A DNA stretch of 64,000 bases from NCBI GenBank assembly GCA_025200525.1, contig CM045767.1:5467437-5531436 (forward strand), written 5' to 3'. The notes beneath the pieces were generated by a model. That model searched no databases. It worked only from the letters and a program-made list of their open reading frames with translations, and was not told where the DNA came from. The position numbers and the translations under genes were made by a program. How positions within the stretch are numbered: the stretch's first letter is position 1; every line of letters starts with the position of its first letter. The stretch is from Camellia lanceoleosa (Eukaryota; Streptophyta; Magnoliopsida; Ericales; Theaceae). Below are positions 12,080 through 23,486 of this stretch, in pieces.

Positions 12080-14513
12080 GTAAGTCATCATTACAATACA
12101 CATATATTGACACAAATTTAGAACCACTGTTAATGACTTCTTTACCAATAAATTATTAGTTAGTTTAGACAAAATTGGGATTTGATAGGTTGACTTCTCT
12201 ACTTTGCTTCCCTTATTGGCATCCGTAAAAATACCAAACAAATCAGTGAATAGAGAATTGGGCAATCGAGCAAAATTTTGCTAATATTGGCAAGTTGACT
12301 TCACATTCATCTCAAACTAATAGAAAGTCAGTCTTGTATAACTGACAAGAGTGATTATTAACAATAAACCAGCATTTATGTTGTTAAAGAATTTATACTC
12401 AGATGTTTTTAAATTTCAGGTAGGTGGATGATTTGAAACACAAACAAGAATAAGATCTATAGCATACTTTGGAACCATTCGACGTCTAAAACCACAAACC
12501 TCTAACAGCCAACTATTTTATTTTAATTCTTGTGTATCAATAACATATTTATGTTGCTACTTGCTGCATTTTACTAAAAGTGAATGCAAACAGAATGTCT
12601 TCATTCAGAAATTTTCACGAAAAACTGGCAACTATGCTGAAATTTTTATTTTTGTTTTTGCTTTTTTAAGAACAATTTTGCTGAAACTAATTCCCTTGCT
12701 AGTACATTGCACACTATTTTTAGAGATTGAGTTTTTAGAGTTAAAATTAAGTTTATAAATACCGAATTGAACTTGCCTCAATTATTTGCCTAAAAACAAT
12801 CACAGAGGCAACATACTCCGAGAACATGAGTTGAACCAATTCAAATTTTTTTTTTTCGACAAAAAGGAAAAACAAATACCTTTACACACACACATATAGA
12901 AAAAGAGAATTGGCAACAAGTTCCACACCCACCACCTTCAAAAGCATGTTCATGTCTTTGAATTCTACTCCCTCTCCATTTTAGTAGAAAGAAGGCACAA
13001 GTGACAGAGTAAGAAGAATAGTATTTTATCACGAAAGCTTCTTTGAATTCTCAAGTTTGGTAATATATTTATGTTTTACTTCTTAGTTTCGGAAAATTAA
13101 AGTAAGAGCAATTGCTTGCTGTTATATATATCAGATCAACCATCAATTATTATGGACCAGGATCCTTTGTTTACTCAACTAAAACTAAATAGATAAATTC
13201 TAGAACATGGAATACTCGTCCTTGAATCCTCCATACGTCCTTTGTCCAATGTACTTTTATTATTACATCATGCGTCATTCTTAAATCCGGTGGCTTGGTT
13301 GATTGGCACTCCTATAGGCTCATCTAGCAATACAAATTTGGGGTTCCAAGTCTTCCATCCACCAAAACCCACTTGCCTCCTTCCTCATTTCTTCCTTCAC
13401 TCTTTGGCTCTTTCTCATCCGTATTCTTCTCATTTCCTTCCTCACTTTTAGTAACAACTGTTGGTTCTAGTGAGAAAGAATGGAAAGAAGAAGTAGAAAG
13501 TAAGGATAAAGAAAGTGAGAGTAATAGAGTCTTTTTCTTTCATTATTGGAGGATGATCAAGTAATATAATCTTTAATAGTCAAACTTTGACAAGGAGAGG
13601 GATATTTGTAATTTCTCAAGATAAAAGAGTGAATGTCTTGAATTTGTAATTTACCCTAATAATATTCAACTATAATTGTAATAATTTCTGCATGCCTTAT
13701 TCCACATAATCCCTCGCCATTATTCAGTTAAATTTATATGCTAGTATGCTCTGAAAATTTTGAAGTTATATTATTGGTCTGTCATAAGTTGGGAAACCAT
13801 CCAAGAACACTAAGGTTGACATCCAATTCCCATTGTAGCATTGCTCTGTTTTTGTTGATGTGCAGAGAATTATGAAACTGTGCTTACATAGCTACTTAGT
13901 AGATATTGATCAAATTGACTTTTGACTATTACAGGCAACTAAACTGTACTTTTTGTTATAATTGGATCAATTATTTTTTGATAAGAACTTAATGTTCCAA
14001 TTGTTTCTTAATCCCCAAACTTAACCTTGCAACAACTTTTTGCCATGATTTTGCAGGCACCACCAGTCTTTCAAACCAAAAAGAATGAACAATGGTTGAT
14101 TAGTAGACAATAAAATGTATAGAAATTTAAGCAGTTTGATAGCTCAATAATTAACTTTTGCTGTTATATATATATATATCAGATCAACCATCAATTATTT
14201 GACCTGGTTATAGGAAGAGCTAAAATTACGATCAGTTTGATAGCTCAATAATTAACTATTGCAACAACTAGTCGAATCAAGTATACAAAAAAGAATAATT
14301 TCAATTATGTAGTTTTTTTGTGATTCAAGGGTGTAAAGAAAATGTCATGTACTTTAGTTAATATTTAACATAAAATCATTCCAATAAGGTGAGTTCCATA
14401 ATCATAGAACTTTACAACTCGTAGGATTCTGCTTTGTTTGGATCATATAATTTTCTTTATAGATTTTAAAATTGAAAATGATACTTATGCTCATTCAATT
14501 ATTTTTATTGCAG
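12080..14513. other. Long spacer or intron near the CACTA 3' end, with short direct repeats
   Basis: No convincing protein. Two direct-repeat pairs are visible: a 'cagatcaaccatcaattatt' block after a TA run near 13117-13151 and again near 14158-14199, and 'cagtttgatagctcaataat' at 14132 and 14233. A pyrimidine-rich stretch (13370-13450) and a purine-rich stretch (13470-13520) lie side by side. Confidence 0.5.
14132..14258. repeat. 26-bp direct repeat, two copies 101 bp apart
   Basis: The copies at 14132-14157 and 14233-14258 begin cagtttgatagctcaataat and match over about 26 bp. The region between them carries the second copy of the 'cagatcaaccatcaattatt' repeat also seen near 13130. Confidence 0.8.
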
Positions 14514-15089
14514 GAAATAAGACAATATGAAAGTATCAAACAATGGACGTCATTTCTCGATTTGAACATTATCATGGAGGCCTTTATAAAATGGCGTCAT
14601 GAGTAATACTTTTGAGTACTATTGTTATGTGACAAGTTTATCTTTTGGATTATGGTGTGGGTATTAGTTTGCTAGAAACATTGGATATTTTTTGTATTAC
14701 AGGTTTATGTAATGAACCTTTTAATTAAGTTGTTTTGGATATTTTGGGATTATGAAAATGCAGACTCTTTTACTTTTTACAATTATTGAGTATTGAGCCA
14801 TTAGAATAAAATAGTGTTGTTATAGATATATAATGTGAGCAGGTTGTTGACTTTTTTGTTGGCTGCTGTTGTTTGCTTTGATGCCTAGTGTCATTGCTAT
14901 TGGTGCATGGTGCTATGGCTATTGTTTACTGTCAACAGTTTGCCCACAGTTTGGTATACTGTCTTGGGGGTTATGGTGTCTGTTTTTATCATTTTTTTAA
15001 TCAAATTGTCTCTGTAATATGGCCTTTTGAGTTTTGTTTTTAGTTTCTTTTGTTGTTTGGAACTTTTCAATGTAACCAGGTTATGTTAT

Positions 15090-15118
15090 GCGTGACGACT
15101 TGTATCTATTTGTGTTTT
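15090..15118. repeat. 29-bp exact repeat, copy 2 (near the CACTA right end)
   Basis: Identical to 6764-6792, 8.3 kb away inside the same element. It lies just upstream of the subterminal array. Confidence 0.9.
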
Positions 15119-15149
15119 ATTTATGACTTATTCACCCTCGCCTCCCTTC

Positions 15150-15589
15150 CCCTCCCAAAAAAAATAAAAAAAATAGCGTACAACCGCGGTTAATAACCGT
15201 CGCTGTAAATAAAATTCAAAACGAATTCTATGGATATAGCGACACTGTAAAACTGATGGAATAGTGTCAAAATCTAGTAGCGGTTCACAAAATGTCGCAA
15301 AAGTGAAGGATATAGCGGCAGTTGATCCGTCGCTATAAAGTTAGCAAGTAATTGGTAAAATCAAGGTATAGCGACATTTATAGTTGTCACTACATCAACC
15401 GTCGCAATAAAGATAACTATACCAGCGTTTGTAGAAAACGTCACTATAAGGATTTGCTGACGGGGCTATTGCGGCGGTTTGGATGTCGCTATTGCAACCG
15501 CGGGTAAAGGTGTTCTAGTTTTTAGCGACGCTTTTTTCTGCTTTTGGCGACAGTTTTGGCCGCTACTAAATCTTGATTTTTTTGTAGTC
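15150..15589. repeat. CACTA right-end subterminal repeat array and terminal repeat
   Basis: About a dozen variants of a TAGCGAC/GTCGCTA motif occur in both orientations (for example near 15176, 15200, 15235, 15315, 15330, 15370, 15405, 15450, 15490, 15523, 15547). The array ends in a T-run plus GTAGTC at 15589. Clusters of this kind are the binding sites of TNPA-type proteins in En/Spm elements. G/C content rises sharply against the flanks. Confidence 0.8.
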
Positions 15590-15592
15590 TTA

Positions 15593-15870
15593 AAAACCCA
15601 TAACGACTAGTGGGAGCAAGCTATAAAAGGGGAGGCAGTCAGCACTATTGATGTATGCAAACACATCCACTTGAATCCCACTAGTGTAATCCTGTACCTT
15701 TGTCTAGTCCTGTCATTGACTTAGGCATCGGAGGGTCCCTAGGCCGCTCCAGCCACCCCCTTACCTTTATCTGAATGTGTTTTAGGTCAGGAATCAAGTT
15801 ATCTCTGCTGCATCACCGCCGCAGTCTAAGTGGTTTGATTTTTACCCACCACAATTTATATTTCGGATGA
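15593..15870 (+). mobile_element. LTR fragment (Ty3/gypsy-like)
   Basis: A TATA-like ctataaaagggg near 15630 is followed at about 15718 by gacttaggcatcggaggg. This same R/U5-type motif occurs in the gypsy LTR ends at 23268 and 32501. A 10-bp inverted pair (actagtggga 15606, tcccactagt 15676) brackets the presumed start. Neither a full LTR nor internal sequence is present. Confidence 0.5.
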
Positions 15871-15964
15871 TTCTTATTGAATAGCTTTCGTTGATTTGAC
15901 CTTGTAAACAAAAATAGCAGAAGCAAAGAGTTCACTATCTAAGAGAGTAGACACAGAGTTTGAG

Positions 15965-16442
15965 ATGGCTGAAGAAAAGAGAAAAACAGTGGAAGCAGAA
16001 GCAGAATCAACAATGACTTTCACAACAATTTTTTATCTTGTTAATAATTGTGCTGACATTGTTAATAACCGTGCTGCTGAACAAACTCTGCGGTTTAATC
16101 AGATGGTGGTGGTGGTGATTAAATCAATCTTGGTAGACTCATTCAGAACTCATCGACCTCATCTAACAAGTCCAGAATTATGCATTCCATGCGCGATCTT
16201 TGATGACACAGGGTCCTTCATCTTCAAGGCTAGACTTGATCAAGGTCAGCTCTTTACATATATACGTGTGTACTTTTCTTAATCTTTTATTATCACTACT
16301 TATAAAAATTGTTAATGTTTCAGTGGAATTTCTAAAACAGTGTGCTGTGCTGATCCTGTACAATGCAAAGGTTGGCTGTTTGGGTCAAGCAATGTGGCTT
16401 GAAGACGACGATTTGGGTCATATTGAAGTTTGTTCATGCTAG
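15965..16442 (+). CDS. Possible two-exon gene of unknown function
   Basis: Exon 1 (15965-16244) starts MAEEKRKTVEAEAE and encodes 93 residues plus one base. A 79-bp GT-AG intron (16245-16323) joins it in phase to exon 2 (16324-16442), ending in TAG after HIEVCSC. The conceptual protein is about 133 aa with a charged N terminus, followed by mixed hydrophobic and polar sequence that includes FDDTGSFIFKARLDQ and VGCLGQAMWLEDDD. I do not recognise a family. In favour are even amino-acid use and a clean intron. Against are isolation among transposon debris and the lack of an obvious promoter. It may be a degraded exon pair of a larger gene. Confidence 0.35.
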
Positions 16443-17309
16443 TACAATTAAGTGGGTTTAGTTTCAGTTTTTTTAAAATTGAGTTTTTTATTTTATTTTA
16501 TTTTATTTTTTGTGTTTTTTTTATCTTTAGTGAATATTTTTAAAATTTTAAGTAATTTTTTTATTTTTTTAGATGCACCTTACTTAAATATGTCTAAATA
16601 GTAAAATATTTGTAAAAAAATATTTTAAAAAATTAATAAATATACAAAAATACGAAAAAATGTACTCTTTTTTTTTTCTTTTTCTTTTTTTTTTTTTTTT
16701 GTATTTTTGGTATTTATTGAACTTTTTTTTAAAAATTCACAAATATTATGCATTTTAAGTGTATTTATGTTAAGTATGTCTAAATTTTTTTTTAAAAAAA
16801 ATTGCTTAAAATATTTTTAAAAATTCAACGAAAACAAAAAAAATGAAAAATAAAGAAATAGAATTTTCTGAAAAGTAAATTTTGAAAACTGAAACCAAAC
16901 AGAGTGATTTTTTTTTTTTTCTTCCTAATGTTGCAACTTGTTTAGTCAGCTTTATGTTCAAACCCCAGGATGATTGATTTGCAGTGATATAACATTGGAA
17001 TTTACCCGCTTTCTATTCGATTTTGCATGTTATTGTCTGCTTTTTCTTTTCTTTTCTTTTTTTCTCGTCTCTTACCTTTCTAACTTGCTGTGGGTGTTGA
17101 TTTCCAACCGCACAACCAAAAGGGGAAACTCAACTAGAGAGCACCAGCAGAATAGATTAACCCCAAACAACCTGTCACAGAAAGATAAGAATCCGGCGGT
17201 GGTTCGTCCACCCGAGGGCACTCCGACGCTCAAGTCAGTAATCAAATATCTCTCAAAGATAACTAATAGTGCTTAACTCACTAAACAGAACAAAAAAAGC
17301 ATACCTTAG
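16443..17309. other. Homopolymer-rich spacer with an LTR-like scrap
   Basis: 16470-16920 is made of A and T runs without coding potential. At 17190-17260 the sequence ggcggtggttcgtccacccg ... cactccgacgctcaagtcag resembles, in reverse, the 'gacttaggcatcggag' LTR motif seen at 15718, 23268 and 32501. It may be a minus-strand LTR remnant. Confidence 0.4.
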
Positions 17310-20300
17310 TGTAACAAGCCCGCGGGGGACCTCGCTACAGCTCGGACTCGATTTTTGTGTCACGGTTCTTAATCTCGAACCAAAGAGTACAAATCCGGCA
17401 AATCGATTTTGAAAACAGATTTTTTGAAAAGAAGTGCCAAATATGGACTGCTTTGCTAGATACAGAGTCGCCACCTAAATATTTTTTAAATGAAAAATTT
17501 AGGAAACCCTGACTCGGTGCCAAAGGCCACGTGTCCGTCATCACCAAAGTTGCCTCGGTTCGGGAACTTGGGTACGATTGGGGAAGGTCACTTCGTGAGC
17601 ACCCCCGCTCGCCCAGTCAAAGACCGGCCTCTACTAACCATGATATCTGATTTTGAAAACATGGTGCGCTCTTATTCCAGTTATTAGCCTAGGTTACTAT
17701 GTGATGCGCATAGTATACAAGTATAGACCGGGTCGCCTGAATTGGAACAAAACATTTCATGTTTGTTTTTGAAAGATGGTTTGCTACCCGTAAGTAGGCT
17801 TAAGATGCGGATTTTGCCACCATCGGGTGGGCTTAAAACACTTGATGAATTGTTCCAATTCAAATAACCCAACCTCCACCCACAGGCACTCAGGCAGTTA
17901 TATCACATAAGCAGTTAACCTCATGGTAAGCATGCTATTCATGGCAACACTCACACGCATGCAAGGATGCTAAAGCATAAAAACTCACCGAGTACTCCAA
18001 GCCAAAACAGAAACTCATTAGAAATCATGCATGATCCTAAGTATACAGAAATGCCTAATGCAACACATGCAAAAATGCAAACTATAGCAGGCTCGACTAT
18101 TCTAAACATGGCATATGGAATGCTACAGCTAACATGTATTCAACTTGGAATTGAAATACAAATACAGTTAGTATGATGCGCCGAGCCCGGTGCGTACAAG
18201 ACAGATGAATGAATGCAAACATGCTATCATACTGTATGCTAATTGAAATATGCCATAATCTAACCATCATAAGCAGGTAAATAAAAGGGAAGAAAGACGT
18301 GGGATTGGAAGACATACATCACACTCACCCACACTTATTACAATTATGCCCTCGCGCAGAGGGTCCAAATAAATATACAGTCCCGAATAAAAGAATAGTG
18401 CAGTCCCAAATAATACAGTCCAAATATTTATAAATTCCTAATTAATTTACAAATTAACCAAGAAAGCTGTAAAACTGGCATGCAAGCCATGGACTGCCTT
18501 GATTCTGATTCTGATGTATGTTTGGCTTGTCCTGCGCGGAAATCCACCGGGATGCCCCAATTAGCCTCTGTTTTGCAACTGCTCTTGAAATGCGTGCCAA
18601 GCCTCGGAAGACTGCTGATTCTTGATTTTGCTGCAACAGAGAGCAGGAAAGAGGCATAGCAATGTATTTTACAAATGTATGCATGCCTCGATCCTCGTGC
18701 CACCAATCACGCATCTCGATGCATGATGGCCGAGGAGCCGAATTGCACAACTTGATATAGAATGAATGCATATGAACACTATAACAAAACCTAACCCCAT
18801 CATGGATAATCCGGAGTGTCGGTGACTTGGGAATTGAGACACATTCCGTCACTCGGAGTACGGAACGCACCTCGTTTCCCGTGCCCGGGCTAACTCCTAT
18901 CCCGAACACGATGCAACATGTATGACATGCATGAAATGCAACTAAGATACAATCCTAACATACACAATGTTATGGAATGGCATATACGCTATACGAGGTA
19001 ATACACAACCGAGCATACACAATGCTATGAATGAAATGGCATACGCAATGCAATAATGGGCTTACACCAACATGAGAGAGCCTCAGCCACACTCACATAG
19101 GAGGCCATCAGATGAAAATAAGACAACTCGAAATACGTGCACGCGTGCACGCAAATCGAGGACTGAACCTACGGCACGGAATGCCACTCAAATGAGACAT
19201 GGCAAGACATGGAATATGATATGCAAACATGCAAATTTCAGAGGCAAAATGACATGCAAAACAGCCCCGAAACATGGCGAAATGAAACCCGATGCAAGGA
19301 ACGAGTCCCGAAACATGGAATTAAGCACATGAAATGGCCTATAGCTATGCAATGCATGCATGATTCGTACATGAAGTGTGAAGACAGAATCTAGGAAGCC
19401 CCAAAAAAAGCATTTTTACAGTTCAAAGCATGACCAAACAGTAAGCACAAATAGGGCTAAAATGGCATACAAAAATGGCTCCACAAGGGAGGCAATGAAG
19501 CAAGTGGTAGATGCAAATCCCAAACAGAAAAATACCCTTCTACAACACTGAAGAGGGACCAAAAATATAATGTTTTTCAGTAGATGACAAGCCCCAAAAA
19601 CATATAAAAACATGCTCAAAATGCAATGCAAGATTAAGGGCATAAGAGAGCTATAACATGAAGTACACAAAATATTCATCAAACAGCCAAGGACCCTTAA
19701 TGAAACATGACAAGGGGGTCAGAACAGGGCCACTTTCAGTTCTGATCATGGCCGAAAAACAGAAGCAAGATAAGCTAACAAAACATGCAAAAATAGGGAC
19801 CAAAGAGGGGTACAATGGCAAGTGATATATGGAGATCCCAAACAAGGATGAGTCCTTCTTCAATGTTGAAGAAGGGCTCAAAATAAGCCCATCTACAGTT
19901 TATGTCATGCTCCAAAACATATCACACATGGGCTAAAAATATCATGAAAAATAATGGCATTTAAGAGGATATTGAAGCAAGTGCAACATGGGGGGCCCAA
20001 ACAGTGTTGAGCCCTTAATGAAACAAGAAAATGAGCTCAAAAAAATGACCTTTTCAGTTTTGGTCGGAGCTCAAAACAACAAGCAAAGAGGGCTAAGAAA
20101 TGGGGCAAAAATGAGCTCAAAAGAGGAAGAGATGAACTTAACCTTGTAGACCAATCATTGGCTCCCTTTTGGCTTGAGAAATGCTGCCTCATAGCCTCTG
20201 AAAAACTCCCCAAGCTGCTGGAAATGGAGTAGTGGTGGTGGTGCTAGGTGGTGATGAAGAAAGGGTGTAGAACTTGGAAGATTTTGAGGGTTTGGAAGAG

Positions 20301-21448
20301 AGGAAGAGGGAGATATGTATGTATGAGCTCTAAGCAAATTTTCCAACTCTCAAGACAGAGCTGGAGGCTCTGTTATGTAGACAAAAATGGGGGAGAAATA
20401 GAGGGAAAAAGTGGGGGGAAAATGGATCAAGTTTCCCCTCAAAAGTTGTCCCCCGAATACAGGTTTTTTGGGGGGAAAACAGATATACAGCTGGAATATA
20501 CACATTGCAAGGATTATGGACGGCCAACTTTCAGAGTTGCAGGTGGCCGGCCGGCCACCCCCCATGGCCGGCCGGCCAAGGGTCAAAATGGTCAAAAAGA
20601 TTTTCTGGCCGGCCACCACAAATTGGTGTCCTCCCAGGTGCCCTTTACACAACCTTGTGGTTCAAAATTGGCAACCGTAAAACAGGAGAGAGAATAGGCC
20701 ATTGTTCAAAGGGGTTCAAAAGGTTCAAGTAGAATTAATGGCCGGCCATATAATATTTGTGTCCTCCCAGGTGTCTACAACACAAATATGGGGGTTAGGA
20801 TTGAAGAAAGTGACCCTAGGGTGGTCAACATTGGCTTGGAAGTGAGAAAAACAGGCGTCGGAGGGCACCGGAGGAATATAACTGGTTGTTGAAACAATTG
20901 CTGGCCTCCCACCCTTCTACGGCTTTCCTGGTGATGAAACAGAGGTACCTGCCAAAAATGAACGAAAACTGATGCAAAATGAATATTCGGGGCGAAACCG
21001 GGCCCGTCATAGCACCGAAGTGGCATTCGACCACGAAGTGGGTCTCTCAGACCTCAGTGTCCCTCAAAAGGGAGTAAATAAGAGGCATGCCAAAAACCGA
21101 AGCAATCGGAGATAGTTAGGCGGTCCCGAACCGAGGCACACAGCCTGACGGCTCCGAAAACCGGGAATCGGGCTCCGAAATGAGCAAAATGGCCTACAGC
21201 CACAAAATGTAGCCCACGGCCACTGAGAGATGGTCTACGAGACCTCTCCCTCCCCTCAGGAAAAGAAACAGAGAAAACAGAGCCTGGTTCGCAAACCGAG
21301 GCAAGGCACAGAAGAGGGTTCGGAAGTCCGGAGGCAGGGCTCGCGGCCGAGACTCTAAGACTTCTGAATGAGCACAATATGCAACATCACCGAGCGCTCA
21401 ATCGGTAACGTCTGAGTCTTAAGGTCGGTAAAAAATGGGGTGTCTACA
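17310..21448 (-). mobile_element. 3' LTR (4.1 kb) of a long-LTR retrotransposon, minus orientation
   Basis: Read on the minus strand the segment begins TGTAGACACCCCATTTTT (at 21448) and ends GGGCTTGTTACA (at 17310), so it has TG...CA LTR ends. It matches, in opposite orientation, the copy at 26761-31789 at both ends and through recognisable inner blocks. A purine-rich tract (aaagaggggcaac) lies immediately upstream at 21449-21461. This is a polypurine tract in the right place, so the segment is a 3' LTR rather than a solo copy. The inside contains tandem repeats (19400-20120) and GGCCGGCC-rich patches (20545-20610). Open frames within it are short and repeat-driven. Confidence 0.8.
19400..20120. 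repeat. Tandem repeat of about 165 bp inside the 4.1-kb LTR
   Basis: Four to five diverged units share the order 'cagtt...catg', 'caaaaac', 'gggctaaaatggcat', 'gaagcaagtg', 'cccaaac' and 'gggctcaa'. The same array, in the other orientation and with fewer clear units, lies at about 28580-29000 of the second LTR. Confidence 0.7.
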
Positions 21449-21461
21449 GTTGCCCCTCTTT
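21449..21461 (-). promoter_or_regulatory. Polypurine tract
   Basis: On the minus strand aaagaggggcaac directly precedes the TGTAGACA start of the LTR. This is the expected priming site for plus-strand DNA synthesis and fixes the element's orientation. Confidence 0.65.
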
Positions 21462-22828
21462 AACAGAACTCGGAAGTCACAAGTGACAGAAGTGAATGTC
21501 AAAGCCCAGAGACGACCCATTTTTGACAAGGCCGAAGACTTAGACAATCATACAAGATGAACAGAGATATGCCCGCAGGCGTGCCTGTAGGCAAAGGGGG
21601 CAAAATGCAAAGCGATATGCACGGAGCCAGATGTAACTTAATGATCATGCAAATGCAGCAAGCTGTAATGAAGCAAGTATTCGCAAATAGATGCAACAGT
21701 TTTAAGCAAGAATGCAAAGCAACAACTACATTTCATGCAGTTAGGAATGCAGAGAATTATTCAATTCTTGTCACGTCTCACACGGAAAAGATACGATACC
21801 TGCGCGATTCGTCTGGTCGCACCAGTCTCAAATGAATCATACATACAATATCGTGCCTGCAAAAGAGAGAAATCCAACAAGCACAATATGCTAACAACAT
21901 ATATTCAATGTGATTCCGAAAGTTTGACACACGCAGTGCCGGCGAGTGAATGCATCGCAATGCGAGAAAGGAACGTGCGTGACAACGCATGCTCGCCACG
22001 CAGGTATGGCAATATCAAGAAATGTGCATAATAATGCACGTATGCTCATGAGAATGCAAGTTATGTGCATGATAGTGCAAAACGAGCATAAATCAAGGTG
22101 CCCGTTTGTTACGAAATAACGAGCAAGGAACGCGTTTTGCGAAGGCGACTCGATCGCGGCCTCCGGTTCACTTCCCGGAAAGGTTACAACACATTCAAAA
22201 GGGATACATTTTGATTTCGATGAATAATGATGAGACACATGTCAGAACTTGAAGCTGAAGTTCCGGCGGAGCAATTTCGCGACAGAAAGTGCACTTTTCT
22301 TGAACTTTTTCAAGTCCCGAGAACTCCAATCTTCCTCAAAATTTGCAGAGAGCTAGGTGAGCGTGTGGGGGATACCACCGGCCAGTTATTTTCCCAAGGG
22401 GAGGCCACCGGCCAATTTTCAAAAAGAGAATGGCCGGCGGCCACCTGCCCAAATCCGCGGGCAAATTGGTCTTTTCACATTCTTTTCTTTATATTCTCTC
22501 ACCCAAACACTTTGAGCTCATAACCTCAGCCACGAAATCTTCTCCTCTTGCTTCCCAAACCATTTTCTCCCTCAAATCTGAGCTCTATACGCGTTTTCCA
22601 ACGCCCCACGCAAGTTGTTTTCGCGAAAACATTCAGTTTCAAGCACTTTGAACCGATTAAATTTTGATTTCGATTGCTTTTTTCATTTTCACCACTTGAG
22701 GTAAGTTTTTCAATATTTGGAAGATTTTCTCGGGGGTTGACTTTTGTTGACTTTTTTCATTTCGAGAGTTGACTTTTGTTGACTTTTTTCCAATTTTGGC
22801 TCATTTTTGCTTCTTTTGCGATCTTGAA

Positions 22829-23071
22829 ATGGCGGGTAATTTTCCTCATGGTGGAGGCCCTTCGTGTCTTTGGGATGATTTTGATGTCATGACTCGCTGC
22901 GAGGGTTCGACCTTTCATTCTGAGAGAACGCTACCGCACACGTTCTTCCGCGGGCCGTCTCTCGTCACTTCACTGACTTTAGTGATCGAGCACCCGGAGA
23001 TCTACTTCTGCGTGAGGCAGTGCATCACCTCTCCTACGAGGCCCAAGAGGTATTTTACTTCATTTTCGTGA
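22829..23071 (+). CDS. Antisense open frame of unknown function inside the retroelement
   Basis: ATG at 22829 starts MAGNFPHGGGPSCLWDDFDV and the frame runs 80 codons to TGA at 23069-23071. A GT donor candidate (aagag|gtattt, about 23048) suggests it may be only a first coding exon. Upstream (22500-22828) lies a pyrimidine-rich leader with a donor-like gag|gtaag near 22700 and a duplicated gttgacttttgttgactttt motif. This looks like a 5' UTR with an intron. The frame is antisense to the LTR element that surrounds it. I recognise no domain. A host-gene fragment is the other option. Confidence 0.4.
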   Translation: MAGNFPHGGGPSCLWDDFDVMTRCEGSTFHSERTLPHTFFRGPSLVTSLTLVIEHPEIYFCVRQCITSPTRPKRYFTSFS

Positions 23072-23167
23072 TTTTTTGCATTTCGGTTTTGCCATGCTTA
23101 AACACACAGTTTAGCCTATGACATAGTACTTTGTTTGCATCCTAAACATGTGGCTTAAACACTTGAA

Positions 23168-23267
23168 NNNNNNNNNNNNNNNNNNNNNNNNNNNNNNNNN
23201 NNNNNNNNNNNNNNNNNNNNNNNNNNNNNNNNNNNNNNNNNNNNNNNNNNNNNNNNNNNNNNNNNNN
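23168..23267. other. Scaffold gap (100 N)
   Basis: Exactly 100 N bases, the conventional placeholder for a gap of unknown size. The retroelements on the two sides differ, so sequence is missing. Confidence 0.99.
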
Positions 23268-23402
23268 GGCATCGGAGGGGTTTCCGGCACACACTCGCCG
23301 GCTAGCTCACGTTTGTGTTTTTAGGAAGTAAAGCGACGATATTTGAAGGAGCGCAAACTTAATCCACAGGATTAAATGAGAAGATTATTTCATGCTTATA
23401 CA
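23268..23402 (+). mobile_element. End of a 5' LTR (Ty3/gypsy)
   Basis: These 135 bp, ending ...ttataca, align without gaps to the last 135 bp of the LTR at 32507-32641, with about 20 substitutions that are mostly transitions. The segment is followed directly by a primer-binding-like sequence, so it is a 5' LTR 3' end. The rest is lost in the gap. Confidence 0.75.
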
Positions 23403-23420
23403 ATTGGTGCCATCTGTGGG
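23403..23420 (+). promoter_or_regulatory. tRNA primer binding site
   Basis: The sequence attggtgccatctgtggg follows the LTR end immediately. It resembles the ATTGGCGCCGTCTGTGGG primer site found in many plant Ty3/gypsy (Tat-type) elements, with two G/C-to-A/T-type changes. Confidence 0.65.
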
Positions 23421-23486
23421 AAACGCAATCACAAAGAACGAGCCTCTTGATTAAGTTTTCTTTCAACTGATTTCAATAGCGCACAA

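Larger units (their letters stand above)
4435..15589 (+). mobile_element. CACTA (En/Spm) DNA transposon, left end not identified, decayed
   Basis: The element carries a TNP2-type transposase gene followed by a TNPA-type gene in the same orientation, the usual two-gene layout of plant CACTA elements. It ends on the right in a subterminal repeat array and the terminus ...TTTTTTTGTAGTC at 15589, next to TTA. The canonical end would be ...GTAGTG, so the last base has changed. The left boundary is given as the transposase ATG only because no left terminus or subterminal array is visible. An in-frame stop in the transposase and frameshifts in the second gene suggest it can no longer move on its own. 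Confidence 0.75.
21449..23167 (-). mobile_element. Internal 3' part of the long-LTR retroelement, cut by the scaffold gap
   Basis: This is the region between the polypurine tract and the gap. It shows no gag or pol sequence on the minus strand. It includes GGCCGGC-rich patches (22375-22440) and a gene-like unit on the opposite strand (22500-23071). In Tat-lineage Ty3/gypsy elements this is the position where extra, often antisense, open frames are known. The lineage assignment is inference. Confidence 0.5.

Noticed and set aside
18454..18909. 151-codon minus-strand frame
   Set aside because: It lies inside the 4.1-kb LTR, has a counterpart in the plus-strand LTR copy (30213-30557) that is differently broken, and shows no domain.
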